The translations under genes were made by a program, and so were the position numbers. From positions 2,013,001-2,077,000 of the forward strand of contig NZ_CP092832.1 in NCBI RefSeq assembly GCF_022532105.1: DNA of 64,000 nt. Direction: 5' to 3'. The stretch comes from Flavobacterium sp. HJ-32-4. GTDB taxonomy: Bacteria; Bacteroidota; Bacteroidia; Flavobacteriales; Flavobacteriaceae. This document shows positions 16,542 through 25,777 of the stretch, one piece after another; position 1 is the stretch's first letter, and each line of letters begins with the position of its first letter. The notes beneath the pieces are model-generated. The model saw only the letters and a list, made by a program, of their open reading frames with translations, made no database searches and was not told the origin of the DNA.

Positions 16542-18791
16542 ATGAAACGAACGAACCTGCTACTTTCGATCACGCTGGCTACGTTGGCAATCCCTGCTGT
16601 CGTTCACGGCCAACAGAGAACGCCCCTGAAGCCCAAAGCGGTTTTCGTGGCCGAACTGATGGCAAAAATGACCGTCGAGGAGAAAATCTACCAAATGGTA
16701 CAGTTCTCTTCTGATGGAACGGTGACCGGACCCAAGTCGGGTGAAAACTACATTACCCTCATCGAACAGGGTAAGGTCGGGTCGGTACTCAACGCCTACG
16801 GGGCTGTCGATACGCGGAAGATCCAGGAAATCAACATGAAGGCGTCACGCCTGAAAATCCCTTTGTTATTTGGTTTCGATGTGATCCACGGATACCAGAC
16901 CATTTTCCCCATCAACCTCGGGATGGCGTCTTCCTTTAACCCAAATGCCGTCGAAAAAGCGGCACGTGTAGCCGCCAGTGAAGCGGCAGCAGCGGGTGTG
17001 CACTGGACCTTTGCGCCAATGGTCGACATTGCCCGCGATGCCCGCTGGGGACGGGTGTCAGAAGGATCCGGAGAGGATGTGTATCTCGGAAAGCTTCTCG
17101 CCGCCGCCAATGTCCGAGGGTTCCAGGGAACCGATCTCGCCGCCACCAACACGATATTGGCCTGCGCGAAGCACTTTGCCGCGTATGGCGCTGCTGAGTC
17201 GGGTCGTGACTACAATACCGTCGATATGTCCGAACGCGTACTCCGCGATGTCTACCTGCCTCCGTTCAAAGCGGCTGTAGACGCAGGGGCACGAACGTTC
17301 ATGGCGTCATTCAACGAAATATCCGGCGTGCCCTCCACCGCCAATCGTCACCTTTTACGCGACATACTGAAGGACGAGTGGAAATTTTCCGGGATGGTCG
17401 TGTCCGACTACACCGGCGTCAATGAAATGATTGCCCACGGATTTGCCCGCGATGAGAAAGACGCGGCCATAAAGGCTATTAACGCCGGACTCGACATGGA
17501 CATGGTAGGTGCCAGTTTCATGAACACACTGAAACAATCCTATGACGAAGGACGCGTGTCGATACAGACCATCGACGATGCCTGTCGCCGAATTTTGGAA
17601 GTCAAGTACGACCTCGGCCTTTTTGAAGATCCGTATCGCTATTCGGATGTGAAACGGGAGAAAGAAACCATCGGCAAACCGGAGTTCCTGCAGGCCGCGC
17701 TCGACGTAGCCAAACAATCGATGGTGTTGTTGAAAAACGAAGGTGGTATACTTCCCCTGAAGAAAACGCAACGTATTGCTTTTGTAGGTCCACTGGTGTC
17801 AGACGAATTCCACATAATCGGTTCCTGGGCCGCACATGGGGATCGCGACGGACAGGCGGTAAGTGTAGCAGAAGGCGTCCGCAACTTCCTCGGGACAACA
17901 TCAAATGTTACCTTTTCAAAAGGAGTTGATATCGAAAGCGATGTCCGTACGGACATGAAGGAGGCACTTCGCGCCGCCGCCAACGCGGATGTAATCGTAG
18001 CCGTCATGGGCGAACGCGAGAACATGAGCGGAGAGGCGGCATCCCGAACAAATCTCGACCTGCCCGGCATACAAAAAGAGTTTCTCGCCGAGTTGAAAAA
18101 GCTCGGAAAGCCGATTGTGTTAGTCCTTCTCAACGGACGACCGCTTACCCTCACATGGGAAGCCGCCAATATAGACGCCATCCTTGAATGCTGGTGGCCC
18201 GGAACCCGGGGCGGTGATGCCATTGCGCAGACACTGTTTGGGGCGAACAACCCAAGTGGTAAGCTACCGATTTCCTTTCCTAAAGCGGTCGGACAACTTC
18301 CGCTTTACTACAACCACAAAAGCACCGGCCGTCCGTATCTGGGGCCAACCGATCCCGAACAACGCTTCAAGTCGCGTTACCTTGATGTCGATAATGCCGC
18401 CCTGTTCCCATTCGGGTTCGGGTTAAGCTACACCACCTTCGCCTATGATGCCATGCGGGTTTCGACCCCGAAAGTACCGTTTGATGGCACCGTTACGATT
18501 TCAGCGGAAGTACGCAATACGGGCGCTGTAGAGGGCACGGAAGTTGTACAGTTATACGTAAAAGATGTTACTGGATCCGTTACACGTCCGGTGCGCGAGT
18601 TAAAAGGCATCCAGCGGGTATCCCTGGCGCCGGGTGAACGGAAGACTGTTTCGTTTACGCTTTCGAAAGAAGACCTGGCATTCTGGACATTAGACATGAC
18701 CTATGCCGCGGAACCAGGACTTTTTGAGGTCTTCATCGGAGGAAGTTCCGAGGCTTCGTTGTCAGGTTCTTTCGAATTACTTGCAAAATAA
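16542..18791 (+). CDS. GH3 beta-glucosidase (BglX type), periplasmic, copy 2
   Basis: The 749-residue product has the signal peptide MKRTNLLLSITLATLAIPAVVHGQ and then the same RTPLKPKAVFVAELMAKMT-type N-terminus as the gene before it (TPLKPKAEFVSELMSKMT), so the two arose by tandem duplication. The catalytic nucleophile is D289 in GMVVSDYTG and the acid/base candidate is E498 in MSGEAASR. The FnIII-like C-terminal domain is complete. Divergence along the whole length suggests split roles, such as disaccharide versus longer oligosaccharide use. The stop is followed by a terminator at 18824, which ends this two-gene unit. Confidence 0.92.
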   Translation: MKRTNLLLSITLATLAIPAVVHGQQRTPLKPKAVFVAELMAKMTVEEKIYQMVQFSSDGTVTGPKSGENYITLIEQGKVGSVLNAYGAVDTRKIQEINMKASRLKIPLLFGFDVIHGYQTIFPINLGMASSFNPNAVEKAARVAASEAAAAGVHWTFAPMVDIARDARWGRVSEGSGEDVYLGKLLAAANVRGFQGTDLAATNTILACAKHFAAYGAAESGRDYNTVDMSERVLRDVYLPPFKAAVDAGARTFMASFNEISGVPSTANRHLLRDILKDEWKFSGMVVSDYTGVNEMIAHGFARDEKDAAIKAINAGLDMDMVGASFMNTLKQSYDEGRVSIQTIDDACRRILEVKYDLGLFEDPYRYSDVKREKETIGKPEFLQAALDVAKQSMVLLKNEGGILPLKKTQRIAFVGPLVSDEFHIIGSWAAHGDRDGQAVSVAEGVRNFLGTTSNVTFSKGVDIESDVRTDMKEALRAAANADVIVAVMGERENMSGEAASRTNLDLPGIQKEFLAELKKLGKPIVLVLLNGRPLTLTWEAANIDAILECWWPGTRGGDAIAQTLFGANNPSGKLPISFPKAVGQLPLYYNHKSTGRPYLGPTDPEQRFKSRYLDVDNAALFPFGFGLSYTTFAYDAMRVSTPKVPFDGTVTISAEVRNTGAVEGTEVVQLYVKDVTGSVTRPVRELKGIQRVSLAPGERKTVSFTLSKEDLAFWTLDMTYAAEPGLFEVFIGGSSEASLSGSFELLAK

Positions 18792-18823
18792 GCGCGTTAG
18801 TTTTACTTTTCATGTTTTGTTTG

Positions 18824-18853
18824 GATACCTCCGTTCATGCGGAGGTATCTTTT
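18824..18853 (+). terminator. Rho-independent terminator after the GH3 pair
   Basis: GATACCTCCG (18824-18833), loop TTCATG, CGGAGGTATC (18840-18849), TTTT. The loop contains an ATG (18837) in frame with the GH97 gene that is not its start. Confidence 0.8.
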
Positions 18854-18869
18854 GTTAAAAAAGTCGACT

Positions 18870-20990
18870 ATGAAACAATATGCCTTTTTCTTCGCGATGC
18901 TCGTAGCGGGCTCGCTGTATGCCCAAAAATTGACGTCGCCATCAGGTGCGATCACACTCGATTTCCATCTCAACGCAGAAGGGGCGCCGCTCTATTCCGT
19001 AACCTTTAAAGGCCGGGCGGTGGTCAACGACAGCCATTTGGGCATCCGCCTGAAGGAGGGAGGCGATCCGGTTTCAGGGTTCAAAGGAGGCGACCTCACC
19101 AAAGGCTTCCGTATCGAATCGACCAACACGTCTGAGTTTGATGAAAGCTGGAAACCCGTACTGGGCGAACAGGCATCCATCCGTGACCACCACAAGGAAC
19201 TGCGGGTGGCGTTGGTGCAGCAGGCCGACCTCCATCTGGTGATTGTGTTCCGCGTGTTTGATGACGGGGTGGCCTTCCGCTACGAATTTCCGAAGCAGGC
19301 CAACCTGAACCATTTCATCACGGCCGGCGAAGCTACTGAGTTCAACCTGGCCGACAATCCGAAAACCTTCTGGATTCCCGGCGACTTCGACAGCCAGGAA
19401 TATGTCTACAACGAAACCCTTCTTTCCGAAGTCGATAACGACAAACTCAACCTAAACAACGGAATCGGACTGAAATCGATTGCCGGACGCTATGTCGTAC
19501 AGGCACCTTTGATGATGAAAACAAAGGAGGCGCTCTATCTGAATATCTTCGAGGCCGCCTGCATCAATTACCCGGTCATGCACCTGCGGGTCGATCCGGC
19601 ACGGCATGCGCTTTCAACGCAATTTGCACCGAGTGCGGCCGGTGATGCCGCTTACCTGATTGCACCGGCGGTCACACCGTGGCGCACAATTATGGTGTCG
19701 GACGACGCACGTGATATCGTCGGGTCGAAGATGGTGCTGAACCTGAACGAACCGTCCAAAATTGACGATACTTCCTGGATCAAACCAATGAAGTTCGTGG
19801 GCGTATGGTGGGAAATGCACGTGGGCAAGTCGACGTGGGATTATGCAGGTTCTCAAAACGCACAGAATGCCTCGTCACAGGCGCCGATCCCAACCGGACG
19901 TCATGGTGCCACCACCGCAAATACAAAGCGCTATATCGACTTTGCGGCTAAGTACGGATTTGATGGCGTATTGGTAGAAGGCTGGGATATCGGCTGGGAA
20001 GACTGGTTCGGCAACTGGAAGGAAGAGGTGTTCGACTTCGTAACACCGTATCCCGATTTCGACATCAAGGAAGTCAGTGCCTATGCCAAAGCAAAAGGCG
20101 TCAAGATGATCATGCACCATGAAACGTCGGGTTCCGTCGCCAATTACGAGCGCCGTTTTGACAGGGCGTATGCGCTGATGAAGGAATATGGTTATCCGGC
20201 AGTAAAAACCGGTTATGTCGGAAGGATCATCCCACGGGGTGAATTCCACGACGGGCAGGCGATGGTCAACCACTTTGCCTGGGTAGCCCAGCGTGCCGCA
20301 GAATACAAGGTGTTGGTCGATTCACACGAGTCTGTACGTCCGACGGGACTTCAGCGTACCTGGCCGAATTATATCGCGGCAGAAGCGGCGCGGGGCAATG
20401 AGTTCAATGCCTGGTCGGTAGGCAATCCGCCGATGCATGAAACCCTCCTGCCATTTACGCGGTTATTAGGAGGTCCGATGGATTATACACCGGGCATCTT
20501 TGAAATCAAGATGAGTGTGTACGACCCTAAAAAGACCGAAGCCGTTCACACCACACTGGCGAAGCAATTGGCACTATATGTCACCATGTACTCGCCCCTA
20601 CAGATGGCGGCTGATTTACCCGAGAACTACGAACGCTACCCGGACGCTTTCCGCTTTATCCGTGAGGTCGCCCTCGATTGGGACGAAACCCGCTGGTTGG
20701 AGGCGGAGCCCGGCGATTACCTGACCGTAGTCCGGAAGGAAAAAGGAGGCGAGCGTTGGTTCCTTGGTGCCATCACCGATGAGAACGCCCGTAAGGCGAA
20801 CGTTACACTCGACTTCCTACCAAAAGGGAAGAAGTACCGCGCCACGATTTACGAAGATGCGCCTGACGCCCACTGGGACCGCAATCCGAAGGCTTATCGC
20901 ATCCGCACCGTCGAAGTAACGGCCAAATCGAAGCTGAACCTGGTATTGGCATCCGGTGGCGGTTGCGCCATCAGTTTTGATCCGCTTTAG
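18870..20990 (+). CDS. GH97 alpha-glucosidase/alpha-galactosidase-type glycoside hydrolase
   Basis: Start ATG 18870 gives MKQYAFFFAMLVAGSLYAQ, a clean signal peptide; the upstream ATG at 18837 lies in a terminator loop. The 706-residue product has the GH97 N-terminal beta-sandwich, a central (beta/alpha)8 barrel with LVEGWDIGWEDWFGNW, and the signature SHESVRPTGLQRTWPNY and GGPMDYTPGIFE blocks (E487, E545), then a small C-terminal beta domain. GH97 contains inverting alpha-glucosidases such as SusB and retaining alpha-galactosidases. The SHESVRPTG block resembles the SusB side, but the class cannot be fixed by eye. An alpha-acting enzyme in a beta-glucan locus suggests a substrate with alpha branches or decorations, or broad use. 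It converges with the VOC gene, 6 bp apart. Confidence 0.9.
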   Translation: MKQYAFFFAMLVAGSLYAQKLTSPSGAITLDFHLNAEGAPLYSVTFKGRAVVNDSHLGIRLKEGGDPVSGFKGGDLTKGFRIESTNTSEFDESWKPVLGEQASIRDHHKELRVALVQQADLHLVIVFRVFDDGVAFRYEFPKQANLNHFITAGEATEFNLADNPKTFWIPGDFDSQEYVYNETLLSEVDNDKLNLNNGIGLKSIAGRYVVQAPLMMKTKEALYLNIFEAACINYPVMHLRVDPARHALSTQFAPSAAGDAAYLIAPAVTPWRTIMVSDDARDIVGSKMVLNLNEPSKIDDTSWIKPMKFVGVWWEMHVGKSTWDYAGSQNAQNASSQAPIPTGRHGATTANTKRYIDFAAKYGFDGVLVEGWDIGWEDWFGNWKEEVFDFVTPYPDFDIKEVSAYAKAKGVKMIMHHETSGSVANYERRFDRAYALMKEYGYPAVKTGYVGRIIPRGEFHDGQAMVNHFAWVAQRAAEYKVLVDSHESVRPTGLQRTWPNYIAAEAARGNEFNAWSVGNPPMHETLLPFTRLLGGPMDYTPGIFEIKMSVYDPKKTEAVHTTLAKQLALYVTMYSPLQMAADLPENYERYPDAFRFIREVALDWDETRWLEAEPGDYLTVVRKEKGGERWFLGAITDENARKANVTLDFLPKGKKYRATIYEDAPDAHWDRNPKAYRIRTVEVTAKSKLNLVLASGGGCAISFDPL

Positions 20991-20996
20991 TCGGCA

Positions 20997-21467
20997 TCAG
21001 GGTTTGGACGGTTCACTGTATCTGACGAAATCAATGCCAATCCCGTTGGGGTCGGTCACCGCAAAATGGCGGTCGCCCCAGGGTTCGTCGCGCAACTCAA
21101 TGGCAATGGGCAGTTTTTTGGAAATGAGTTCCGCATACAGCGCATCTACATCGGGCACTTCAATCGTCAGGTAAACACCTTGTCCGGTAAAAGGCCGTTG
21201 AAAAAGAGGTTGCTGGCTCGGGTGGTTCGGTAGCAGGAAGCTAATTTCTGCCTCGTGTTGCGGCGTGTGGAGCAACAGGTAAAACTCGTTTTCAAAAGTG
21301 ACACCGAAGCCCAGGTAGTGGGTGTAAAACTGTTTGGTTTCGGCCAGTCGTTCGGTGATGATACCAGCGTTTAGTTTCATGGGATGTTTTTTTTCGATGG
21401 TTGATTCGGTTTGTGACCACGCAGGGTGCAGGCAAATCAGTCCCGTGATCAGGTAAAGCATTTTCAT
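20997..21467 (-). CDS. VOC (glyoxalase/bleomycin-resistance) fold protein, possibly exported
   Basis: The core from MKLNAGIITERLAETKQFYT to PNGIGIDFVRY is a single-chain VOC domain of about 125 residues (glyoxalase superfamily: FYTHYLGF, then VPDVDALYAEL and DPNGI). Start ATG 21467 adds MKMLYLITGLICLHPAWSQ, a plausible signal peptide; a -7-like TATTTTTG on the minus strand (21497-21490) fits this start. The alternative start at 21380 gives a plain cytosolic VOC protein. Members bind metals and small electrophiles or antibiotics; the substrate is unknown. It follows the AraC regulator gene in the same direction, 74 bp from its stop with the chosen start, so the regulator may act on it. Confidence 0.7.
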   Translation of the reverse strand: MKMLYLITGLICLHPAWSQTESTIEKKHPMKLNAGIITERLAETKQFYTHYLGFGVTFENEFYLLLHTPQHEAEISFLLPNHPSQQPLFQRPFTGQGVYLTIEVPDVDALYAELISKKLPIAIELRDEPWGDRHFAVTDPNGIGIDFVRYSEPSKP

Positions 21468-21541
21468 CTTGTGTGTGCATTGACACCCCCAAAAATACGT
21501 CGTGGGCCGGGCACGGGTCTTGTAAAAATCGGACAAGCTGT

Positions 21542-22342
21542 TCAGCGCACGGCGGAGGGTGTGCGTCCGTAAAAACGTTTGAACTCCCGTGTAAAATGGG
21601 CCTGGTCGTAATACCCGTAGTCAAAGAAATGGGGAGTAGTCGCAGATGCCTTCTGCATGGACGCTTCCCTAATGTAACGTTGGAAACGCACGACATTGGC
21701 GAACGTCTTGGCACCGGCGCCGATGTGCGTGTCAAACAGGCGACGCAGTTGTCGTGGACTCACGCCTGTTTCAATCTCCGTCTCGATCCGGAGTCCGGGT
21801 GTACGCACGATTTTCTCTAGTGCATTATAAAGGCGGTTATCGGGATTCCACGACAGGCCGCTATACAGCGTACCAAAATGCGCATCTAACAGCCGCTTAA
21901 CCTCGGCAAAGTCGCTTCCCGGATGTATGCGGTCGCGTAGGAAGGCAGCTGTAGAAGGGGCGACGTCAGCCAAAGCCTCGACGCGTCCGGTGAGTGAAGA
22001 GGCGGGAAGACGGAAAAAAAGCGGAAACATCGTGGGTAGGAACCGTATGCCTACATAGCGAAACGGTGTTTCCAATGGATAGGCGGTATAGGTGTCGCAA
22101 AAGCCCATGACAAACGCCTCTTCCGGATGGTCGAGGTCGAAAAACAGGTCGATACACCCGTCGGCGATGGCGTGATAGGTCACATGTGGGGTAGCATCGG
22201 AGGCGCCCAACTGCCAGTAGCACCAAATGGCCGACCGAAGGGCAGGTTCCGGAGCTACTTCCTCATACACCACACCATCGGCTGCATTCCAATCCGGTTG
22301 GGTGGGGCGGAAGTGATGCCATATTTTTGCCAGTTTTTCCAA
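21542..22342 (-). CDS. AraC-family transcriptional regulator
   Basis: The 266-residue product has an N-terminal ligand-type domain (DUF6597-like: EEVAPEPALRSAIWCYWQLG, ADGCIDLFFDL, GIRFLPTMFP) and a C-terminal AraC DNA-binding domain (about 165-266; ETGVSPRQLRRLFDTHIGAG, then FFDYGYYDQAHFTREFKRFY and GRTPSAVR). The start matches the family N-terminus. It probably controls the VOC gene downstream; no operator was recognised. Confidence 0.88.
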   Translation of the reverse strand: MEKLAKIWHHFRPTQPDWNAADGVVYEEVAPEPALRSAIWCYWQLGASDATPHVTYHAIADGCIDLFFDLDHPEEAFVMGFCDTYTAYPLETPFRYVGIRFLPTMFPLFFRLPASSLTGRVEALADVAPSTAAFLRDRIHPGSDFAEVKRLLDAHFGTLYSGLSWNPDNRLYNALEKIVRTPGLRIETEIETGVSPRQLRRLFDTHIGAGAKTFANVVRFQRYIREASMQKASATTPHFFDYGYYDQAHFTREFKRFYGRTPSAVR

Positions 22343-22372
22343 GGTCCAAACATCACGAGTAGCACAAAAATA

Positions 22373-23098
22373 CTACCTAATCCATATTGAACGGAGAGAG
22401 GCGCAAAAAATACCGATTGCCGCTGCGGAGATGGTAGATACTATAATACCTCCGTAGTCATCAAGCGATAAACCCGATATCAGTCGAACCAACACGACCG
22501 CTATACCAACACCTCCGAGCGTGATCCAATAGCCGGGATCGACGGCACTCCGTGGGGATTCCGTTTTGGGAAGATAGCTAAACCACCGGTAGATGACAAT
22601 CGCACCCAAAACAGAGCTGCTATGTTGAAGAAGGTTGTAAACCGGGACGAAACGGCCAAAGAGACACAGGTGCTCGGATAAGAAACCAATAGCACCCACA
22701 AAGAACCCTGTTTTATGTGTGAAGGCGTCCCAAACGAGGTGCGAGACGGCGCCTAAAAGAACGGACACTATCACCCAAGGCCATTGTCGCCAGGCATACC
22801 GATTCCAGTCAAAGTGGGTGAAAGCGACAAGCCGGGTCCTGATTTTTTCGGGTAGCTGTTCGATTAGCGGATTACGCACCGCCGAATGGAATACAAATGC
22901 GACTAGAAGCGAAAGCGGAAGATCAAAATAGAAGATACCACAGAAAGTGTGTCCGATATGGCCTAGGGGTTTCATGCGGATAAAATACTCGAAATCGGGT
23001 GCCATACTGCCGACTGCCAGGCCTGTTAGCGAAAGCCGACGTCCGGAAAGGGATGGTAACGGCAGAACAAGGGCCGGATGGCAGAATGTGAACGGCAT
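22373..23098 (-). CDS. DUF4184 integral membrane protein
   Basis: The 241-residue product starts MPFTFCHPALVLPLPSLS, the typical DUF4184 N-terminus, with SMAPDFEYFIRM, and has about six hydrophobic helices. The function of the family is unknown; the HP, D and H residues recall membrane-bound metal-dependent hydrolases. It ends 30 bp before the AraC gene starts and may be co-transcribed with it. Confidence 0.85.
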   Translation of the reverse strand: MPFTFCHPALVLPLPSLSGRRLSLTGLAVGSMAPDFEYFIRMKPLGHIGHTFCGIFYFDLPLSLLVAFVFHSAVRNPLIEQLPEKIRTRLVAFTHFDWNRYAWRQWPWVIVSVLLGAVSHLVWDAFTHKTGFFVGAIGFLSEHLCLFGRFVPVYNLLQHSSSVLGAIVIYRWFSYLPKTESPRSAVDPGYWITLGGVGIAVVLVRLISGLSLDDYGGIIVSTISAAAIGIFCASLRSIWIR

Positions 23099-23415
23099 AC
23101 CGTAGAATTGTTAACAGCGTTCTTCGGAAATCCGTAACGTAAAAAAGTACTTTTTATTGAGGCCGACAGAACACTAACACACGAAACAATTGCCTATTCC
23201 ACCCGTTGCGCCTGTTTTTTTTTTACAACTAACTGGTAAGCAATACCCACTACCGTCCCGATCTCACCACCCGTGTAGCCATATGAGTGGATTTCGCCTA
23301 CTATACAAAACCGACGGGGTGTATGACGACCGGTCGTTCCTAAAAATAAAACATGGATGAGAGCCACACGGCGTGCCCCGGTTCGACAAAGGGTTAACGG
23401 ATCAGTTAATGTTGC
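23099..23415. other. Intergenic stretch without a recognisable gene
   Basis: About 317 bp between two minus-strand genes. It contains a small palindrome AAAAGTACTTTT near 23144-23155 and a run of ten T around 23215-23225, with no open frame, repeat or RNA that I can support. It presumably holds the promoter of the DUF4184 gene. Confidence 0.5.
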
Positions 23416-23637
23416 TTAGTAAAATAAGAGGATAACAATCAGATAAAACAACGCGCCTCCCGACAGCAGGAATACCTGTCTACGATCGTTTCTTTTAGGG
23501 CCTTTGCCATAAAAAATGGAGTAACCTGTAAAACGAGTAAGCAGCAAAAAGACAAGAGGCGCACCAAAAAACAGGATGAGGTCGTTGTCCCAGATGCTGC
23601 TTGAGTTTTGGTTTTTAGGATAGGTTTTTTTGTTCAT
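23416..23637 (-). CDS. Small two-helix membrane protein, unknown function
   Basis: From ATG 23637 the product is 73 residues: MNKKTYPKNQNSSSIWDN, a helix (LILFFGAPLVFLLLTRFTGY), a basic loop (GKGPKRNDRRQ) and a second helix (VFLLSGGALFYLIVILLFY). The longer open frame would overlap the DUF4240 gene upstream, so the internal ATG was chosen. No family recognised. Confidence 0.55.
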   Translation of the reverse strand: MNKKTYPKNQNSSSIWDNDLILFFGAPLVFLLLTRFTGYSIFYGKGPKRNDRRQVFLLSGGALFYLIVILLFY

Positions 23638-23717
23638 TTGCAGGATGTGTACAATCCGGGTTTCGTCAAAAGCGAAGGTGCTGATAGCAACGAGAGCCTT
23701 TTCAGGGACTTCCTTTC

Positions 23718-24326
23718 TTATTCCTCCCAAAGGGCGTCGTACAAACGCGGACAAATTTGCCTCATACTCTCGGGTTCGCTTTCCGACCAATTGAATTTAA
23801 TGGACGGATAGTTGCCCTCTTTGGTGGTGAAATTGTCGTCATCTATAAAGTCGTAGAGTTCTTTGCCTGTGGTTTGGCTGAACGCTTCGAGTGCTACATA
23901 CCAAAACGACTCAAAGTCATAGAATTCAAGGTCTTCGTCCACCTCGTCGATCAGGCTGTCGGGGTTTTCCTTTGCCTTGTAATAGGTTTCTTTTCCCCTT
24001 GAAATCACCCAGTTCCGAAAATACTCAAAGCTGTCATCCGAACAACCGCCGTTCATGATATAGCCGGCGCACCACATTTCGCTGGTATAGGTATCGTAAA
24101 GCAACTTGTCGGTGCGTAACCGGAACGCGATCATTTGATGGGGCGTCAGCCGACGGAGCGCCGCAATCAGATAGTCTTCCTGTTCGTCTTGTCCGGAGGT
24201 CTTTGCAAGCGAGTTGGCAATAATCGACCAATACAGCTCCTCATCGAGCATTTCTGCTGTTTTTTCAAGAGGTAAGCCCTTGTTTGTTGATGCGTTCTTT
24301 CCAAATAGTCGATCAAAGAGTCCCAT
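23718..24326 (-). CDS. DUF4240 family protein
   Basis: From ATG 24326 (MGLFDRLFGKN) the product is about 202 residues. ELYWSIIANSL, LTPHQMIAFRLRTDKLLYD, WCAGYIMNGGCSDDSFEYFR and NWVISRGKETYY are DUF4240 hallmarks. No signal peptide, so cytosolic. Related families occur around polymorphic toxin/immunity loci and as stand-alone orphans; the role is unknown. Residues before MGLF were rejected because they match no family N-terminus. Confidence 0.8.
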   Translation of the reverse strand: MGLFDRLFGKNASTNKGLPLEKTAEMLDEELYWSIIANSLAKTSGQDEQEDYLIAALRRLTPHQMIAFRLRTDKLLYDTYTSEMWCAGYIMNGGCSDDSFEYFRNWVISRGKETYYKAKENPDSLIDEVDEDLEFYDFESFWYVALEAFSQTTGKELYDFIDDDNFTTKEGNYPSIKFNWSESEPESMRQICPRLYDALWEE

Positions 24327-24424
24327 AGTTTTTTTTAAGTTTGGATGCCCCGAAAGGCTAACGTGCTGCGAAAGGTACGGAATCAAATTAAATGTTCGAT
24401 GCGTGCGACAGTCGCCACAGACCC

Positions 24425-25024
24425 TTATGGTATCCTCCACTGTCGGTCGTTCAGGAAGGCCCTACATTTGCTGCAGAACGCCTTTTCTTCCTGCAGCGGT
24501 ATTTTTCCTTCGGCATCCCGCATGATACAACTTCTTTTCGGGCAATGCGGTAAGCCTTCCGTGTGGCCCAGTTCGTGGAGCACAACCTTGTAAAGCTGGT
24601 TTTCCTGGTGGTGCTTCCGCAGTCGGAAATCCGAAACCACGCAGGCCGCGCCCGGATGGTAGCCGAGGCCCATCACGCCCCAATCCTTTACGTTGTTTTT
24701 GGTGGTACTGATGTCAGTATGCGCAAGTCCGATGACCACCGACCCGTCTTTCGCCCGTCCTGCCAGGCACCGGATGATCGAATCGGCGCGGTAGCGGTTG
24801 CGCGGGGCATAAAAGGAGCGGGGAGGAAGGGGAATGGCGGCGTTTAGCACCACCTTAGGGTGTACTTTCCGTATTGCAACAACGATATCCTCTGCCACTG
24901 AGGCCTCGAAATTGCCGAGTGGCTGCACAACAACGGTACGCGCTGTATGGCCCGAAGACGTATTTCCATCCTTTTGGCAGGACACGAGGGCGACGAGGGT
25001 AAGCAATAAGAAAAGATGTTTCAT
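24425..25024 (-). CDS. Archaemetzincin-like zinc metalloprotease lipoprotein
   Basis: From ATG 25024 the product is 199 residues with the lipoprotein signal MKHLFLLLTLVALVSC. The motif HELGHTEGLPHC followed by CIMRDAEGK and FCSKC fits archaemetzincin: HExxHxxGxxHC plus a CxxC-type extra zinc site. The family is a predicted zinc peptidase of unclear substrate. A lipoprotein form places it in the cell envelope. It lies in a run of small minus-strand envelope genes with their own leaders. Confidence 0.8.
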   Translation of the reverse strand: MKHLFLLLTLVALVSCQKDGNTSSGHTARTVVVQPLGNFEASVAEDIVVAIRKVHPKVVLNAAIPLPPRSFYAPRNRYRADSIIRCLAGRAKDGSVVIGLAHTDISTTKNNVKDWGVMGLGYHPGAACVVSDFRLRKHHQENQLYKVVLHELGHTEGLPHCPKRSCIMRDAEGKIPLQEEKAFCSKCRAFLNDRQWRIP

Positions 25025-25053
25025 GGTTGAGGTAGGTGCGGATATAAACGATC

Positions 25054-25695
25054 TCATTGCATATTTCGGGTTAAGGTTTCAAGGTCGAACCCCTCCATAT
25101 ACGCAATCTTCCATTTCGAGTCTTCCTTAACGACCCTGAACGTATATCTAGCCTGTTTCCACTCAGGCGAGGTATTCGCCCCGGTATCACCCCATTTCCA
25201 AACAAGTTCTGCCTTTTCATCGGTTAGACGAACGATTTCTACCGCTATTGCATCCCAAGGATTGTCGTAAGGTATATCCTGGCAGTTGCACCACGGATCG
25301 GCACCTGAGCCGAAAGGCGGCAACTCACCCACCGGCCATACGATTTCATTACGCCGCAGTTTCCGGTCGAGTATTAGGAAGATCCGATGGTAATTATCGA
25401 GAAAGGCTTTCGAAAACAGGTTTGTTGCTTTCATTTCCGCGAGTTCCCGTTTGACCACCGTCTGATTGAAACCGATATAGAGGCTGTCATTACCGTCGGT
25501 GATCATCTCATTATCCGACGGATCTTTGGCTTCGTGCCATTTGTACACCTGTCGTATCAGCTCTCGGATCTGCGCTTTGTTATCGATTGCATCTACTGCG
25601 TCCGTCCCTTTAATATCATGCGCTTTCGTATCGTTCCGGTTGCAGCCGGTCGTTAGGATTACCAGAAATAGTACTAATATTCGATACATTGCCAT
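25054..25695 (-). CDS. Hypothetical lipoprotein, NTF2-like fold suspected
   Basis: The 213-residue product starts MAMYRILVLFLVILTTGC (ATG at 25689 is an equal start), a clear lipobox. LIRQVYKWHEAKD near the start and ARYTFRVVKEDSKWKIAYME near the end have the look of DUF3828/SnoaL-like (NTF2) small domains. Function unknown. It ends 30 bp before the archaemetzincin gene in the same direction, so the two may be co-transcribed. Confidence 0.65.
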   Translation of the reverse strand: MAMYRILVLFLVILTTGCNRNDTKAHDIKGTDAVDAIDNKAQIRELIRQVYKWHEAKDPSDNEMITDGNDSLYIGFNQTVVKRELAEMKATNLFSKAFLDNYHRIFLILDRKLRRNEIVWPVGELPPFGSGADPWCNCQDIPYDNPWDAIAVEIVRLTDEKAELVWKWGDTGANTSPEWKQARYTFRVVKEDSKWKIAYMEGFDLETLTRNMQ

Positions 25696-25777
25696 TCGTG
25701 ACTAAACTGAAAAATAGGGTTCCCAGACGTTCATAACACACGATTTACCTCTCCTGAGCCAAACATCCGGTTTATTT

